The notes under the pieces: generated by a model
The model's database searches: none
What the model was told of the DNA's origin: nothing
Seen by the model: the letters and a program-made list of their open reading frames with translations, nothing else
In this document: positions 45,125-55,218 of the stretch, one piece after another
Position numbering within the stretch: position 1 is the first letter of the stretch
How the letters are laid out: each line of letters starts with the position of its first letter
Program-made: the position numbers and the translations under genes
DNA from: an uncultured Lachnospiraceae bacterium
GTDB taxonomy: Bacteria > Bacillota > Clostridia > Lachnospirales > Lachnospiraceae
Length of the DNA stretch: 64,000 nucleotides
Assembly (NCBI GenBank): GCA_910583965.1
Contig: CAJUAE010000007.1
Span: 10,937-74,936, forward strand
Direction: 5' to 3'

Positions 45125-45175
45125 CTAATTATTTGAAATTTTATGTAAATTTATTTATATTCAGACAATTTAAAT

Positions 45176-45203
45176 CGAGTAGGGAAAATTATTTCCCTAC
45201 TCG
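45176..45203 (-). terminator. Terminator of the metallopeptidase flagellin
   Basis: CGAGTAGGGAAA (45176-45187) pairs with TTTCCCTACTCG (45192-45203), followed by ATTTAAATT on the minus strand. A member of the GAGTAGGGAA hairpin family. Confidence 0.65.
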
Positions 45204-45238
45204 GTTCCATACAATTATCTATTTTTGTAAGACTTTAT

Positions 45239-47344
45239 TTATGACGCAATCAGTGAAAGTACACCCTGATTGCTCTGATTTGTTTGCGCTAACATTGATT
45301 GTCCTGCTTGTTGCAAAATATTTGCATTGGAATACTTTACCATTTCTTTTGCCATATCGGTATCACGAATCTGGCTTTCTGCGGCTGTCGTATTCTCCAC
45401 AATATTACCTAAATTATTCACAGTATGTTCAAGGCGATTCTGATATGCGCCCAATTCTGAACGTTGCGCAGATACCTGTGCAATCGCAAGTGCTACTCGC
45501 TCAATAGAAATACTTGCAAAATCCACAGTGCGAACATCCACTTTATCCACTCCAAGGCTCTCTGCATCCATTGCATCAATATAGACATGTACCTTATTCG
45601 TCATGTCTGCATCTGCTCCTACATGAAGTGCAGAACCAAATCCTGTCGCACGTTTATTCGCTGCAATTTCAAGTGGTCCATCACTATATCCCTTACCGTT
45701 TGTTGCTGTACCACCATTATAAATAGGCATTTGATCTGCTGGATATTTGTTGAATATCCATTGGTCTGTCCCACTTAACTGAAACAATTGTAGTGCAGCT
45801 CCTGTTACATTGTTGTCCGATAGAATGTTGTCTGGATTTGCATTGTTAAGCGTATTAACATTATAACTTCCTGTCGCTACACCGCCTGTACCATCTTGAA
45901 CCTCATTCATCAAGTCTTTAACAAAAGAAGCGCCCATTGTTGCAAACTCTTTCTGGAAACTTTTCAGCGGTTTTCCTGTATACTTTTTTACTACATCATC
46001 AAGGCTTTCACCCTTTTTAATATCATTTAGTATTGTATCTAGCCCGCGTTTCATATCTGCTTCCTTTACAGAATTTCCACCTGCTGCCATATATCCCAAA
46101 TACATACTTGCCAAGTATCCAGTGCCGTAATCAGATGCTCCACCACTGCCAGATTGTGTAAGCGGTGCTCGATTGATAGCGTTTATAATATCCGCTTCTG
46201 TAGAACTAGATGAAATACCAAGTCCTGCAACCCAGTCATTTCCATGATAGCACCCACCTGCTGCGGTCTGTGCCATTCCTTCTATAAACCATTGCGGAAA
46301 TGTATCTTTTTGAAATTCTCCATTCACATTCCCTGTCATACCATTTGTAAGTGCTTCATACATCAATGTGTGCATCATCTCATGAACAATTGTTACTTCC
46401 AAGTCATCTCTGCTGGCTTTAGTCATAGGGTCACTTAGCGTAGCCATATTAACGCTGAGATTAAATCCTAATGTATCACTACCACCAAAACTAAGGCCTG
46501 CTGATGCTAGAACACTGGAATTTGGATCTTCATACATCGTAAGTCCAATTCCAATTGAAGATCCATTCAAATATCCAAAAGTATCAGGATATGCAGCAAG
46601 CAATGACTGTACTGCTTGCGGTACTATTGAGTTCTGCAATACTGGTATTAAGGCATCTGCCTTTGTCTTCAATGCCTGATTCAAACCGTCTGTGGGCGAA
46701 ACCTGATTTCCTGTCGGTATTGTGCTAAAATCATAATTAATTGTATACAGCAATTTTGTGCCATCTAATTCTGCCAACTCATCGAGAGACAGTTGTTTTC
46801 CTGCATACGCACCATTTAACCCGGTCAGCAAAAAATTTTTCTTATCTTTATCATATTTATCCTTGATTGCCTCAAGTTTTCTGTTGTTAATTGCTGTCGT
46901 ATATGCATTTCTGCCTGGCTTTGCGATGCTGCCATCAAGTAAGTTGATCTCGTTAAACTTTGTTGTCTCCGCTACTCTGTCAATCTCTGTGATCAACTGC
47001 GACACCTCATCCTGAATATTCAATCTGTCTGATATGGAATTCGTACCATTAGCCGCTTGCACACAAAGCTCATTCATACGTTGAAGCATATCATGTACTT
47101 CATTGAGCGCACCATCTGCAGTTTGTACCATTGATATTCCATCCTCTGCATTTTCTGTCGCCTTTGTCAGCCCTCTGATTTGCTTTCTCATCTTTTCAGA
47201 TATTGACAATCCAGCTGCATCATCCGCTGCTCGATTAATCTTATATCCGCTGGACAATTTTTCAGATGTTTTTGATACAGTACCGCTTACGATAGATAAT
47301 TGTCTCTGGCTATTCATAGCCCTAAGATTGTGTGTTATTATCAT
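45239..47344 (-). CDS. Metallopeptidase flagellin, flagellinolysin type (F5)
   Basis: 701 residues. Intact flagellin ends: [36 protein letters not shown], and the C-terminal [20 protein letters not shown] ... [10 protein letters not shown]. The central insert (about 150-510) holds a gluzincin zinc site: HEMMH at 321-325 and a third ligand at E355 in WFIEGMAQ, with [18 protein letters not shown] behind it. This is the layout of flagellinolysins, whose filaments are known to be proteolytic. No sigma-28 box is visible directly upstream; it probably shares a transcript with the two glycosyltransferases before it. AGGGGGA precedes the start. Confidence 0.9.
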   Translation of the reverse strand: MIITHNLRAMNSQRQLSIVSGTVSKTSEKLSSGYKINRAADDAAGLSISEKMRKQIRGLTKATENAEDGISMVQTADGALNEVHDMLQRMNELCVQAANGTNSISDRLNIQDEVSQLITEIDRVAETTKFNEINLLDGSIAKPGRNAYTTAINNRKLEAIKDKYDKDKKNFLLTGLNGAYAGKQLSLDELAELDGTKLLYTINYDFSTIPTGNQVSPTDGLNQALKTKADALIPVLQNSIVPQAVQSLLAAYPDTFGYLNGSSIGIGLTMYEDPNSSVLASAGLSFGGSDTLGFNLSVNMATLSDPMTKASRDDLEVTIVHEMMHTLMYEALTNGMTGNVNGEFQKDTFPQWFIEGMAQTAAGGCYHGNDWVAGLGISSSSTEADIINAINRAPLTQSGSGGASDYGTGYLASMYLGYMAAGGNSVKEADMKRGLDTILNDIKKGESLDDVVKKYTGKPLKSFQKEFATMGASFVKDLMNEVQDGTGGVATGSYNVNTLNNANPDNILSDNNVTGAALQLFQLSGTDQWIFNKYPADQMPIYNGGTATNGKGYSDGPLEIAANKRATGFGSALHVGADADMTNKVHVYIDAMDAESLGVDKVDVRTVDFASISIERVALAIAQVSAQRSELGAYQNRLEHTVNNLGNIVENTTAAESQIRDTDMAKEMVKYSNANILQQAGQSMLAQTNQSNQGVLSLIAS

Positions 47345-47450
47345 ATAATTTTCCCCCTGATTTCCATATCATTAGGTGCCGTTTTGTTTCTTCCTTGATA
47401 CGACATATATCCGTTCTCTGCCAGGCCTCACCTCCAAAAAATAATATTAT

Positions 47451-48521
47451 TTAACTGTTTACAACACGTTCTTTTTCCATTTCGCATTGTTGCAGTTTCT
47501 TTACAAACAGTTCCGCCATCTCCTCATTTCCCATTGCCTTATAAATCTGTATAATGTTTGCATAACAAGACAATAGATTCTCTCCTAGTGTATCGATATC
47601 TTTCTTCATTGTTGTCTTTACAAAAATCATAAGTGCCTTTACTACTTGCTCATCCTCTTTTAAAAGACTCGCATACAAATAATTAAATTTAGCGGTATCA
47701 TAGACTTCAATGTACTTTTCTACCAATACTAATGCCTCTGACAATCTGCCCTTAGCACGATACGCTTTTGCAAGCGACATAATCATTTCTGGTACATACA
47801 AGCTCTCTGTAGTGTCAATCAATGTCATACCTTTCTCGTATGCTGCAATCGCCGCATCTACATCGTTGAGTACAAACAGTGACTGCCCCATCTGAAAGTA
47901 ATTGTATCCGTTGTTAGGTTCTTCTTCCATCGCTCTGCGCAGAAGCTCCAAGTTTCTTTGTTGCTTTTTCTCCATGTCTTCACCAGTCAGCGCATAACCA
48001 TGATGAATAACCTCCATTGGAATCAGAAACGCATCCATCGCATCATCTTTTTTTGTAGGATCGATAAAACGTATCTGCTCATGTACTGGTGCTTCAAAAT
48101 GATAATAATTTTTATTGTACATACGCGGTACATCATCGGACACATATCCCGTCTCACCACCCGCCTTGGGAATCAGATTTTTTAATCGAATCACACCCGT
48201 ATAGCGCGGAAACTTCTGCATTAACATCCGCAGTCCTTGAACATTAATACTTGTCACATACTCATCACAGTCAATTGCTAATATCCAGTTGTTGGAGGCA
48301 AAGGAAGCACAATAATTTCTCGCTGCGGCAAAATCATTAATCCATTCAAAATCAACAACCTTGTCCGCATATTTTTCTGCAATCTCTTTTGTACAATCAG
48401 TAGACCCCGTATCTGTCACAATAATTTCCATACCATACTTCTTTAAATGCTTTAAACATTCTTCAATATGCTTTTCTTCATTCTTGGCAATAATGCAAAC
48501 TGTCACTGGTATTTTTGACAT
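47451..48521 (-). CDS. GT2-TPR glycosyltransferase (flagellin partner)
   Basis: 356 residues, same layout as 41230-42297: VTVCIIAKNEEKHIEECLKH, VTDTGSTDCTKEIAEKY, WINDFAAARNYC, LAIDCDEYVTSIN, then PMEVIHHGYALTGEDMEKKQ and TPR-like helices (VDAAIAAYEKGMTLID). Located between another such gene (28 bp upstream) and the metallopeptidase flagellin (106 bp downstream), likely one unit. Predicted to act on flagellin before export. Confidence 0.85.
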   Translation of the reverse strand: MSKIPVTVCIIAKNEEKHIEECLKHLKKYGMEIIVTDTGSTDCTKEIAEKYADKVVDFEWINDFAAARNYCASFASNNWILAIDCDEYVTSINVQGLRMLMQKFPRYTGVIRLKNLIPKAGGETGYVSDDVPRMYNKNYYHFEAPVHEQIRFIDPTKKDDAMDAFLIPMEVIHHGYALTGEDMEKKQQRNLELLRRAMEEEPNNGYNYFQMGQSLFVLNDVDAAIAAYEKGMTLIDTTESLYVPEMIMSLAKAYRAKGRLSEALVLVEKYIEVYDTAKFNYLYASLLKEDEQVVKALMIFVKTTMKKDIDTLGENLLSCYANIIQIYKAMGNEEMAELFVKKLQQCEMEKERVVNS

Positions 48522-48549
48522 ATTGATTCTCCTTTTATATTTCTAGTTC

Positions 48550-49623
48550 TTACCCTCTATTTATCACACTATCCTTTGCTGCATTATATGCCAGAAATCT
48601 TTGGTGAAAATTTTCTGCCATCTCCTTCTCACCAAATGCCTCGTAAATTTGTATAATTCGGCCATAGCAAGTTGCGATTTCTCCGCCAAGAGTATCCAAA
48701 TCTTTCATCATTGTCACCTTAATATAATTTCCAAGTGCTTTTAAAATTTGTTCTGCCTCCCACAATACATTTGCATGTGCAAAGACATACTTAGCAGTAT
48801 TAAAATGTGATGCATAGCGCTCCATCAATTCAAGCGCATTTGATTTTTTATCCACTTTAAGGTAAGCGGTTGCAAGTGAAATAATTAATTCTGGTACATA
48901 ATAACCATTGATATCAATCATTAATTGCAATCCTTTCTCATACGCTTCCATTGCTTTTTGTGCTCCTTCTAGCGTCATTAAGGACTGGCCAATCTGAAAA
49001 TATACATATCCTTTATCTGGAGTAGTCTCCAATTCTTGATACAACAACTCTAAATTTCGCTGTTGCTTTTTTTTCATTGTCTCTTCGTCAAGTGCATATC
49101 CATGATGCACTACATCCATTGGAAGCAGAAATGCATCTATCGGTTCATTTCTTTTAGAAATATCTTTTGGACAAATCTGCTCATGAATTGCAAATTCAAA
49201 TGTATAATAATTTTTATTGTAAAGTCTGGCAAGATCTGTATTGACATATCCAGCCTGATTATTCGTATCCCGTGTAATATTCTTCAGACGCAAAACACCT
49301 GTTCTTTTTGGGTATTTCTGCATTAAGATTCTGAGCATTCGCATATCGATAAAATCGACAAACTCGTCACAGTCAAGCGCAAGTATCCAATTATTAGAGG
49401 CAAACGAAGCACAATAATTCCTCGCTGCACTAAAGTCTTTAATCCACTCAAAATCAACTACTTTATCTGCGTATTTCTCAGCAATTTCCTTTGTCCTGTC
49501 TGTGGACCCCGTATCCGCAACAATAATTTCCATACCATAAGGCTGTAAGTGTCTCAGACAATCCTCTATAAACTTTTCCTCATTTTTTGCTATAATACAT
49601 ACCGTCACCGGTACTTTTGACAT
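48550..49623 (-). CDS. GT2-TPR glycosyltransferase (flagellin partner)
   Basis: 357 residues. VTVCIIAKNEEKFIEDCLRH, VADTGSTDRTKEIAEKY, WIKDFSAARNYC and LALDCDEFVDFID form the GT2 site; PMDVVHHGYALDEETMKKKQ and TPR-like repeats follow. Very similar to the next gene (47451), suggesting tandem duplication. Start at 49623 with GGGGGAG eight bases upstream. First gene of the unit leading into the metallopeptidase flagellin. Confidence 0.85.
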   Translation of the reverse strand: MSKVPVTVCIIAKNEEKFIEDCLRHLQPYGMEIIVADTGSTDRTKEIAEKYADKVVDFEWIKDFSAARNYCASFASNNWILALDCDEFVDFIDMRMLRILMQKYPKRTGVLRLKNITRDTNNQAGYVNTDLARLYNKNYYTFEFAIHEQICPKDISKRNEPIDAFLLPMDVVHHGYALDEETMKKKQQRNLELLYQELETTPDKGYVYFQIGQSLMTLEGAQKAMEAYEKGLQLMIDINGYYVPELIISLATAYLKVDKKSNALELMERYASHFNTAKYVFAHANVLWEAEQILKALGNYIKVTMMKDLDTLGGEIATCYGRIIQIYEAFGEKEMAENFHQRFLAYNAAKDSVINRG

Positions 49624-49665
49624 AATCTACTCCCCCACTGTATTTCCTAAACAAATGCCTATATA

Positions 49666-49712
49666 CAGAAAACGGCACGCAGGCAATGCGAAAAACATCA
49701 CCTGCGTGCCAT
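49666..49712 (-). terminator. Terminator of the flaG-fliD-fliS unit
   Basis: Perfect GGCACGCAGG (49674-49683) / CCTGCGTGCC (49701-49710) stem, followed on the minus strand by GTTTTCTG. Confidence 0.8.
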
Positions 49713-49751
49713 CCATGACACTGAACTGTTGATTCCTTTTACAGTTATATA

Positions 49752-50228
49752 TTATTTTTTGCGATCCATAAGTTGTGGATCGATTTTGTTTAACTTATTG
49801 ACAGCATTATAATACTGTGTTGCTGCTTTTGCAGATACTCTGCGCTCCTTCATTTCATTTCTTTTTGAACTGATTGCAGTTTCCATCGATGCCTTATTGC
49901 GCTTTTCTTGTGCTTCAATGGAAACTCCCTTATCAACTGCTCTCCGCACAAGCTCCTGCATATACAACACCTTATCTCGATACTGATCAGGTTCTTTTTG
50001 AACCGCTTCCCGAACCAGCTCATAAGTAGAGGTAAATCCTTCATCGAGACGCTCAATCTCATCAATCAATTTGCCTTTCTCCTCCATAATCATATCATAT
50101 GCCTCGGCGTTAAAAGGTCTGGCACTTGACGCCTCAAACTGACGCTTATTGACCTCAAAAATCTGATCCAGTATATCAATTTTTTTCTCCAGACTTTCTG
50201 TCATAATCTGCAAATAATTTTCTGTCAT
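49752..50228 (-). CDS. FlgN/FliT-like flagellar chaperone candidate
   Basis: 158 residues from the start at 50228 (AAGGG eight bases upstream); an earlier frame start would overlap most of the fliS end. Fully helical: MTESLEKKIDILDQIFEVNK, MIMEEKGKLIDEIERLDEGF, LVREAVQKEPDQYRDK. The position directly behind fliS is where fliT or flgN-like genes are common. Chaperone identity is by position and fold. Confidence 0.6.
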   Translation of the reverse strand: MTENYLQIMTESLEKKIDILDQIFEVNKRQFEASSARPFNAEAYDMIMEEKGKLIDEIERLDEGFTSTYELVREAVQKEPDQYRDKVLYMQELVRRAVDKGVSIEAQEKRNKASMETAISSKRNEMKERRVSAKAATQYYNAVNKLNKIDPQLMDRKK

Positions 50229-50280
50229 GTCTGTATCCCTTCTATTGCAGCAACTATTAATCACAATATCTATCAATATT

Positions 50281-50736
50281 TTATAAGGTTGCTGTTCTCT
50301 TGTAGGACGCTGCATTTCCCTGACCGCCCGCAACTCTCGCCTGCGCATTGGGATTTGTCTTGTCCCCAGAAACCTTTTTCATAACTTCTTTCCAGTTGTC
50401 TCTCATGGAACGCAAATGTTTTAACACTTCTTCCATAATCTCAGGATCTTTTCCTATATTTGCTTCATGGCATCGTCTCAAAAGATATACATACACATTG
50501 TCAAAATCCTGTGATACTGCGTACTTTCTATCAAGTGTATCCCTAAAATTCTGGACTATTTTCTCCACCTTGACAATATTCTCATGTGCCTTTGCCGGGT
50601 CCTTGTTTTCCATAGCCACAATTGCAACATTTCCAAACTTAATAGCCCCATCATAAAGCATTAATGTGAGTTCTGCCGGCGATGCAGTCATAATCTTAGC
50701 ATTTTGATATTGTGCGTATCCATTTTGTTTGAGCAT
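50281..50736 (-). CDS. fliS: Flagellin export chaperone FliS
   Basis: 151 residues from the start at 50736 (AAGGA six bases upstream). FliS signatures: GYAQYQNAKIMTASPAELTL, MLYDGAIKF and RDTLDRKYAVSQDFDNVYVY. Binds the flagellin C-terminus in the cytosol and prevents early assembly. A Gly/Ala/Thr tail (VAGGQGNAASYKRTATL) extends beyond the usual end. Follows fliD by 55 bp. Confidence 0.93.
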   Translation of the reverse strand: MLKQNGYAQYQNAKIMTASPAELTLMLYDGAIKFGNVAIVAMENKDPAKAHENIVKVEKIVQNFRDTLDRKYAVSQDFDNVYVYLLRRCHEANIGKDPEIMEEVLKHLRSMRDNWKEVMKKVSGDKTNPNAQARVAGGQGNAASYKRTATL

Positions 50737-50791
50737 GCGATTCCTTCTTTCTTCATTACGAGTATTCATAGAAACCAAAGTTCCTAATTAT

Positions 50792-52765
50792 TTATTGTCC
50801 CAACATACTTGCAAGAGAGTTCTGACTGGACTGCAATTTCGACAGTGCTACTTCCATCGCAGAGAACTTCTTGTACCATTTATCCTCATAGGCATTTAGT
50901 TTTTTCTCCGCCTCTTTGATCTTCTTGGTATAATCATCGTATTCTATCTTCATGCGTTTATCGTCATATACTTTGTAAACGCTTCTATAATCTGTGCCAT
51001 CCATTGTCTTTCTAAGAGAAGTGTACATTTCCTTACTCATCTCTGTAAACAATGAAATCACCTGTTCTGGATCCTCTGCAAGCGCTGCTTTAAGATCATT
51101 GTCCTTTTCTGAAAACTTATCGTCATCACTGTCACCAAAAATATGAAGTGCATTTCGTTCTGCCTTCTCCGATTCAAAGTATCCTGCAGTACCTATACCA
51201 AAATTGACCAAATACAAAGTTTTACCACCGATATCATAGCCTTTATTAATCGCACCTATCATACATTGCATAACATTATTGAGGTCTTTATCTCTCCTGA
51301 GAAGAGAATCCTTGATTGTTCCTTCCCACTTTTCTACCTCATCCTCACTCATAGCCTCCTTCTCTTCGTCACTAAGCATAGTAAACTTTCTGGAAGAGTC
51401 AGCACCATAAAGCTTTGTCATCTCATTCATGATATCATTGTACTCTGCTACAAAGTCCTTAATCATATCATAAATACCATCATAATCTGTTTCTGTTGTG
51501 ATAGAAATCGCTTCTTCTGTCAATGCATTGGCTGTGATACTAAGTCCATTTACTGTAAATGTATTGGTATCGGAAGTAAAAGTTGCGCCATTTAAGATAA
51601 TCTCTCCGTCTTGCGCTTTAATCCTTGTCGCTTTAGAACCATTCGGATACACCAATTCTTCCTGCTGATCATCCCCCATGTCCAATCCTAAGTTCAACAG
51701 TGCATCATGTGCTCCTTTATCTCCCTCCAGCTTAAACTCGTTCGCCTTTCCCGTTCCGCTAGAGCTAATAAAAAACCGCTGATTCTTCTCGTCGAAAGAC
51801 GCATTGACGCCTCCCTCCTGAAGTTTTCTAGTAAAGTCGCTGATTGTCATATCAGAAGTAATATCAATTGTAGTGATTTTGGCGTCTTTGCCCTCTCCCA
51901 CTGTGAGGAACAGTCTTCTGCCAACCAAATCTTTTGTAATCTCGCTTAATTTGGAATCTGCCTTAAAATTGCCTTCCTCATAAATCAAACCTTTTCTTGT
52001 GATTGCCTCACCAGTTACCTTACCAGAAGCATTATCCCCCTTCGCACAAACATTGCTCAAACCAAGTCCCTGTAGTATTGTCTTAGTAAAGCCTGATTCA
52101 ATAGGACTACTGCTCATCTCAAATCCAAAGCTTCCGTCACCCGCACCGCTTGTAGGTCCATCTACTGTGATCTTACCTTCACTGTAAGACATCGTTATCT
52201 GTGCACCTGCACTCTGTGCTTCATTATTAAATTTTGTAACAAAATCACTAATTCTTTCCGTGCCGTCAACCGTAACATTAAACTGTGTTCCACCCGCATC
52301 CACTGTCAAGGTACCCTTGCCCACTCCAAGAGAAGCAAGCAATTCATTGGAACCATCAGAAGGCGCTGATGCAGTATCCTTATTGTAGATTGGAATATAT
52401 CCGTCTACCTGTTTGGAAACTGTCGCACCCGTCAGATATCCTGACTTAGCAAGTTTCTTTACTTCCAACGACTGTGAACCGTTCACTGCACCCTCACTTG
52501 CTGTAATCGTCGCCTTCGTTGGATCGGAAACTTTTGTCTTTTTCTTGGCATAACTTCCTTCCAATCGCATATTTGACAACGTTCCAGTATACAATTTATA
52601 AATTCGCTTGTTTAAATCCTGCCATAAAGTCTGTTTCCACTCCAGTTTTTTCTGATCATTTTTTAGATTGGTAACCTTTTGTGCCTTTGCCTTGAGCATC
52701 TGTTGTATGATAGATTCTGTATCCATACCTGAATACATACCTGTCATTCTCAATAAATCCGACAT
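50792..52765 (-). CDS. fliD: Flagellar filament cap protein FliD
   Basis: 657 residues. N-terminal RMTGMYSGMDTESIIQQMLK and LKNDQKKLEWKQTLWQDLNK, then SQSLEVKKLAKSGYLTG (D2 strand), a hook IN-like GTERISDFVTKFNNEAQSAG, and the C-terminal coiled coil ending FSAMEVALSKLQSSQNSLAS. Caps the growing filament and folds exported flagellin. Sits 20 bp behind flaG in a flaG-fliD-fliS order. Confidence 0.95.
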   Translation of the reverse strand: MSDLLRMTGMYSGMDTESIIQQMLKAKAQKVTNLKNDQKKLEWKQTLWQDLNKRIYKLYTGTLSNMRLEGSYAKKKTKVSDPTKATITASEGAVNGSQSLEVKKLAKSGYLTGATVSKQVDGYIPIYNKDTASAPSDGSNELLASLGVGKGTLTVDAGGTQFNVTVDGTERISDFVTKFNNEAQSAGAQITMSYSEGKITVDGPTSGAGDGSFGFEMSSSPIESGFTKTILQGLGLSNVCAKGDNASGKVTGEAITRKGLIYEEGNFKADSKLSEITKDLVGRRLFLTVGEGKDAKITTIDITSDMTISDFTRKLQEGGVNASFDEKNQRFFISSSGTGKANEFKLEGDKGAHDALLNLGLDMGDDQQEELVYPNGSKATRIKAQDGEIILNGATFTSDTNTFTVNGLSITANALTEEAISITTETDYDGIYDMIKDFVAEYNDIMNEMTKLYGADSSRKFTMLSDEEKEAMSEDEVEKWEGTIKDSLLRRDKDLNNVMQCMIGAINKGYDIGGKTLYLVNFGIGTAGYFESEKAERNALHIFGDSDDDKFSEKDNDLKAALAEDPEQVISLFTEMSKEMYTSLRKTMDGTDYRSVYKVYDDKRMKIEYDDYTKKIKEAEKKLNAYEDKWYKKFSAMEVALSKLQSSQNSLASMLGQ

Positions 52766-52785
52766 AGCAATCCCTCCTATTTTGT

Positions 52786-53235
52786 TTATAGCCTTTCATC
52801 AACCAGAACTCCAGCAATCTCCATCTGTTTTGCCAGCAGATCAAGCGTCCTCTCAGGTGGTATTTCCTTCACAACCTCCTGTGTATCCCTGTCCACTAAT
52901 TTAATGGTAATGCGATTGGTTTTCTCATGAATACCAAATTTTGCATCCGAATAATGGGGCATTGATGAAACTACCTGCTCCATAACTTTTTTCAATTTCT
53001 CAAGATTAACATTTTTCTGGTCATCAACGAGCTGATCGTCTGCCATAATCGACAAAGTCAAAGATTCGTCTGATTCTTTTGCTATCTGTACCTGTTCCCT
53101 AAACTCTCCATCCGTGGATTCTTTTTTATTGGTTTCTGCGGCTTTCGGTGCCGATGTCTGATTCCGTTTTGACACCTTAGTCGTCTGTTGAACTGTTTTC
53201 TGGGCCTTTATTCCCGTCATAGGCTCCACATACAT
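52786..53235 (-). CDS. flaG: FlaG family protein
   Basis: 149 residues from the start at 53235 (GGAGGTGA seven bases upstream). A Lys/Ser/Thr-rich N-terminal half, then the FlaG domain VVSSMPHYSDAKFGIHEKTN and IKLVDRDTQEVVKEIPPERT with LAKQMEIAGVLVDERL. FlaG is linked to filament length control in other bacteria. First gene of the cap/chaperone unit, behind a sigma-28-like promoter. Confidence 0.9.
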   Translation of the reverse strand: MYVEPMTGIKAQKTVQQTTKVSKRNQTSAPKAAETNKKESTDGEFREQVQIAKESDESLTLSIMADDQLVDDQKNVNLEKLKKVMEQVVSSMPHYSDAKFGIHEKTNRITIKLVDRDTQEVVKEIPPERTLDLLAKQMEIAGVLVDERL

Positions 53236-53288
53236 GCTAATCACCTCCATGTCACGCATGCTCCATAATCATAATGATTTCATTTATT

Positions 53289-53315
53289 ATATCGTCACAA
53301 CAAATTGAAATGTTA
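53289..53315 (-). promoter_or_regulatory. Sigma-28-like promoter of flaG-fliD-fliS
   Basis: On the minus strand TAAC (53312-53315), 15-bp spacer, GACGATAT (53289-53296). The -10 differs from the CCGATAT of the flagellin genes and equals that before 40723. Confidence 0.6.
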
Positions 53316-53349
53316 ATGGTTTGCTTCTATTTTATATGAAAATCCTGTA

Positions 53350-53396
53350 AAAAACAACAGACAGTTTCACTTTTTTGAGAAATGTAAAACTGTCTG
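53350..53396 (-). terminator. Terminator of flagellin F4
   Basis: CAGACAGTTT / AAACTGTCTG stem (arms 53358-53367 and 53387-53396), then TTGTTTTTT on the minus strand. Confidence 0.8.
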
Positions 53397-53508
53397 CTAC
53401 TATTCACTCGTCCATCAAAATAGTATGGTTTTTGTGCCAAATTGATATTCTTTATCAATTTGTATGCAAAAATTATTACTGTCAATGCGAATTATATTAC
53501 AACTTCTA

Positions 53509-55101
53509 TCAAGCTGCTAACAGCGACAAGATTCCCTGTCTTGACTGATTCGCCTGCGTCAACATGGATTGTCCAGCCTGCAAAAGAATATTATTGTTGG
53601 AATACTTGACCATTTCCTCTGCCATATCTGTATCCCGAATCAGACTCTCTGCCGCTGTCGTATTTTCTACAACATTATCAAGATTGCCCACTGTATGTTC
53701 TAGTCTATTCTGATATGCACCGAGACGACTTCTATCTGCACTCACCAGATCTTTTGCTGTACTAAAAGCCCTGATTGCTCGTTCTGCACCAGTTGTCCTG
53801 CGTACTTGTATTGTATACTCTTGACCATACTCATCTCGTTCTATCTTGTTTTCATAGGTGACTCCTCGAACGTCAATCTTATCAACACCAAGTGCCCAAC
53901 TTGATATCGTTGCCAACCGCAAATGCATAAAATTTGCGGTCTCAGAGCCCACTTGAAGTGCGAGCTGATGTGGATTTTCTATTCGTTCATCCTGTATATA
54001 TACATTTCTCATGCGCATGACACCTGTTCCAAAAGCCCCATAACTTGAGCCGGGAGTTGGTTTCGTGCCCCATGAACCTGCTCCACTTCCGTTCCAATCC
54101 AGCCACGTTCCAGTTGTTCCTGCAATATTTGGTGGCATTTGTTCTTTGCCACGATTATCATATACCCATAGCTTTCCAGGATTGGCGGCATCTTTTTCAA
54201 GTTTTGTATAATGATTTACAGGATTACCTCTGTCCGTACTTTGAATAATCAAATCAATTAAGTCCGATGCATTGTTGACATTATCGATTCCAATCTTATA
54301 GATATATGCCCCCATAGAAGTATCCCGCACCACAGAGGTACCTTTTGTAAATTCCACACTATAATAATTAGAACAAGTACAGCAAGTCATATTGAAACCC
54401 ATGCCAATCAAATCCTTCTTGTTTGCTGCTGTTAAACTTGAAAAATCTAAACTTGCAGCAGCATGGTTCACAGGAACAGATATAATAGATGTGGTCGTCA
54501 CTGAACCTGATGGAGTTGATGTGGTAATTTTTTGTTCGTATTGGTATGTCGTTGTATAGGTTTCAGACATAATATTTTTTCCATTAACCGAATTGGCAGG
54601 ATCTGTGGAGGGAGAAGTTACCCATATTGGTAGACTTCCTTGATTCACAATCTCCGTTCCAACTTTCTTCTGGGAATAGGCTACATCCCCCTTAAGTACA
54701 TAAACCTCATTGAACTTTGTTCGTTCCTTGATTGCATCAATCTCTTTTACAATCTGGTCAATTTCATTTTGAATATCATTTCTATCCGAATAACTAAGTG
54801 TTCCATTTGCTGCCTTGACACTTAATTCAACACAGCGATCCAACATATCATGTACTTCCGCAAGTGCACCATCTGCAATCTGTACCATAGAAATTCCATC
54901 CTCTGAATTTACAGAAGCCTGTGTTAATCCTCGGACTTGCTTTCTCATCTTCTCTGAAATACTAAGTCCTGCCGCATCGTCTGCTGCAATATTGATCTTA
55001 TAACCACTTGACAGATTTCTGGATGATTTTGCAAGCTTTCCTCCTGTTATATTTAATTGACGGTTTGCATTGATTGCTTGTAAATTGTGCTGTATAATCA
55101 T
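53509..55101 (-). CDS. Flagellin with Cys-rich variable domain (F4)
   Basis: 530 residues from the start at 55101 (AAGGAGG nine bases upstream; an ATG nine bases earlier abuts it). Flagellin ends are intact (MIIQHNLQAINANRQLNITG; LIRDTDMAEEMVKYSNNNIL ... NQSRQGILSLLAA). Residue 39 is Ile where paralogues have Arg-Ala (INIAADDAAG). The variable domain contains MTCCTCSNYYSVEF (Cys 240, 241, 243), plus Cys90 in D1. Cysteines are rare in flagellins. No sigma-28 box is visible; a GCTAAAA/TTTTAGC hairpin with a GGA loop lies upstream. Confidence 0.93.
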   Translation of the reverse strand: MIIQHNLQAINANRQLNITGGKLAKSSRNLSSGYKINIAADDAAGLSISEKMRKQVRGLTQASVNSEDGISMVQIADGALAEVHDMLDRCVELSVKAANGTLSYSDRNDIQNEIDQIVKEIDAIKERTKFNEVYVLKGDVAYSQKKVGTEIVNQGSLPIWVTSPSTDPANSVNGKNIMSETYTTTYQYEQKITTSTPSGSVTTTSIISVPVNHAAASLDFSSLTAANKKDLIGMGFNMTCCTCSNYYSVEFTKGTSVVRDTSMGAYIYKIGIDNVNNASDLIDLIIQSTDRGNPVNHYTKLEKDAANPGKLWVYDNRGKEQMPPNIAGTTGTWLDWNGSGAGSWGTKPTPGSSYGAFGTGVMRMRNVYIQDERIENPHQLALQVGSETANFMHLRLATISSWALGVDKIDVRGVTYENKIERDEYGQEYTIQVRRTTGAERAIRAFSTAKDLVSADRSRLGAYQNRLEHTVGNLDNVVENTTAAESLIRDTDMAEEMVKYSNNNILLQAGQSMLTQANQSRQGILSLLAA

Positions 55102-55161
55102 GACATTCATCCTCCTTGATCACTGTCAAATAATAATTCAAGTGTTCCTTTCTTATATTTT

Positions 55162-55194
55162 GCTAAAAGATCAACTCCATTTTCCAATTTTAGC
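55162..55194 (-). promoter_or_regulatory. GGA-loop hairpin in the F4 leader
   Basis: GCTAAAA/TTTTAGC stem enclosing a loop with GGAAAATGGAG. It could be a CsrA site, since CsrA prefers GGA in hairpin loops; the long loop makes this weaker than the F1 and F3 examples. Confidence 0.35.
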
Positions 55195-55218
55195 AAGTTA
55201 ATTTCGCTTTACATTTTT

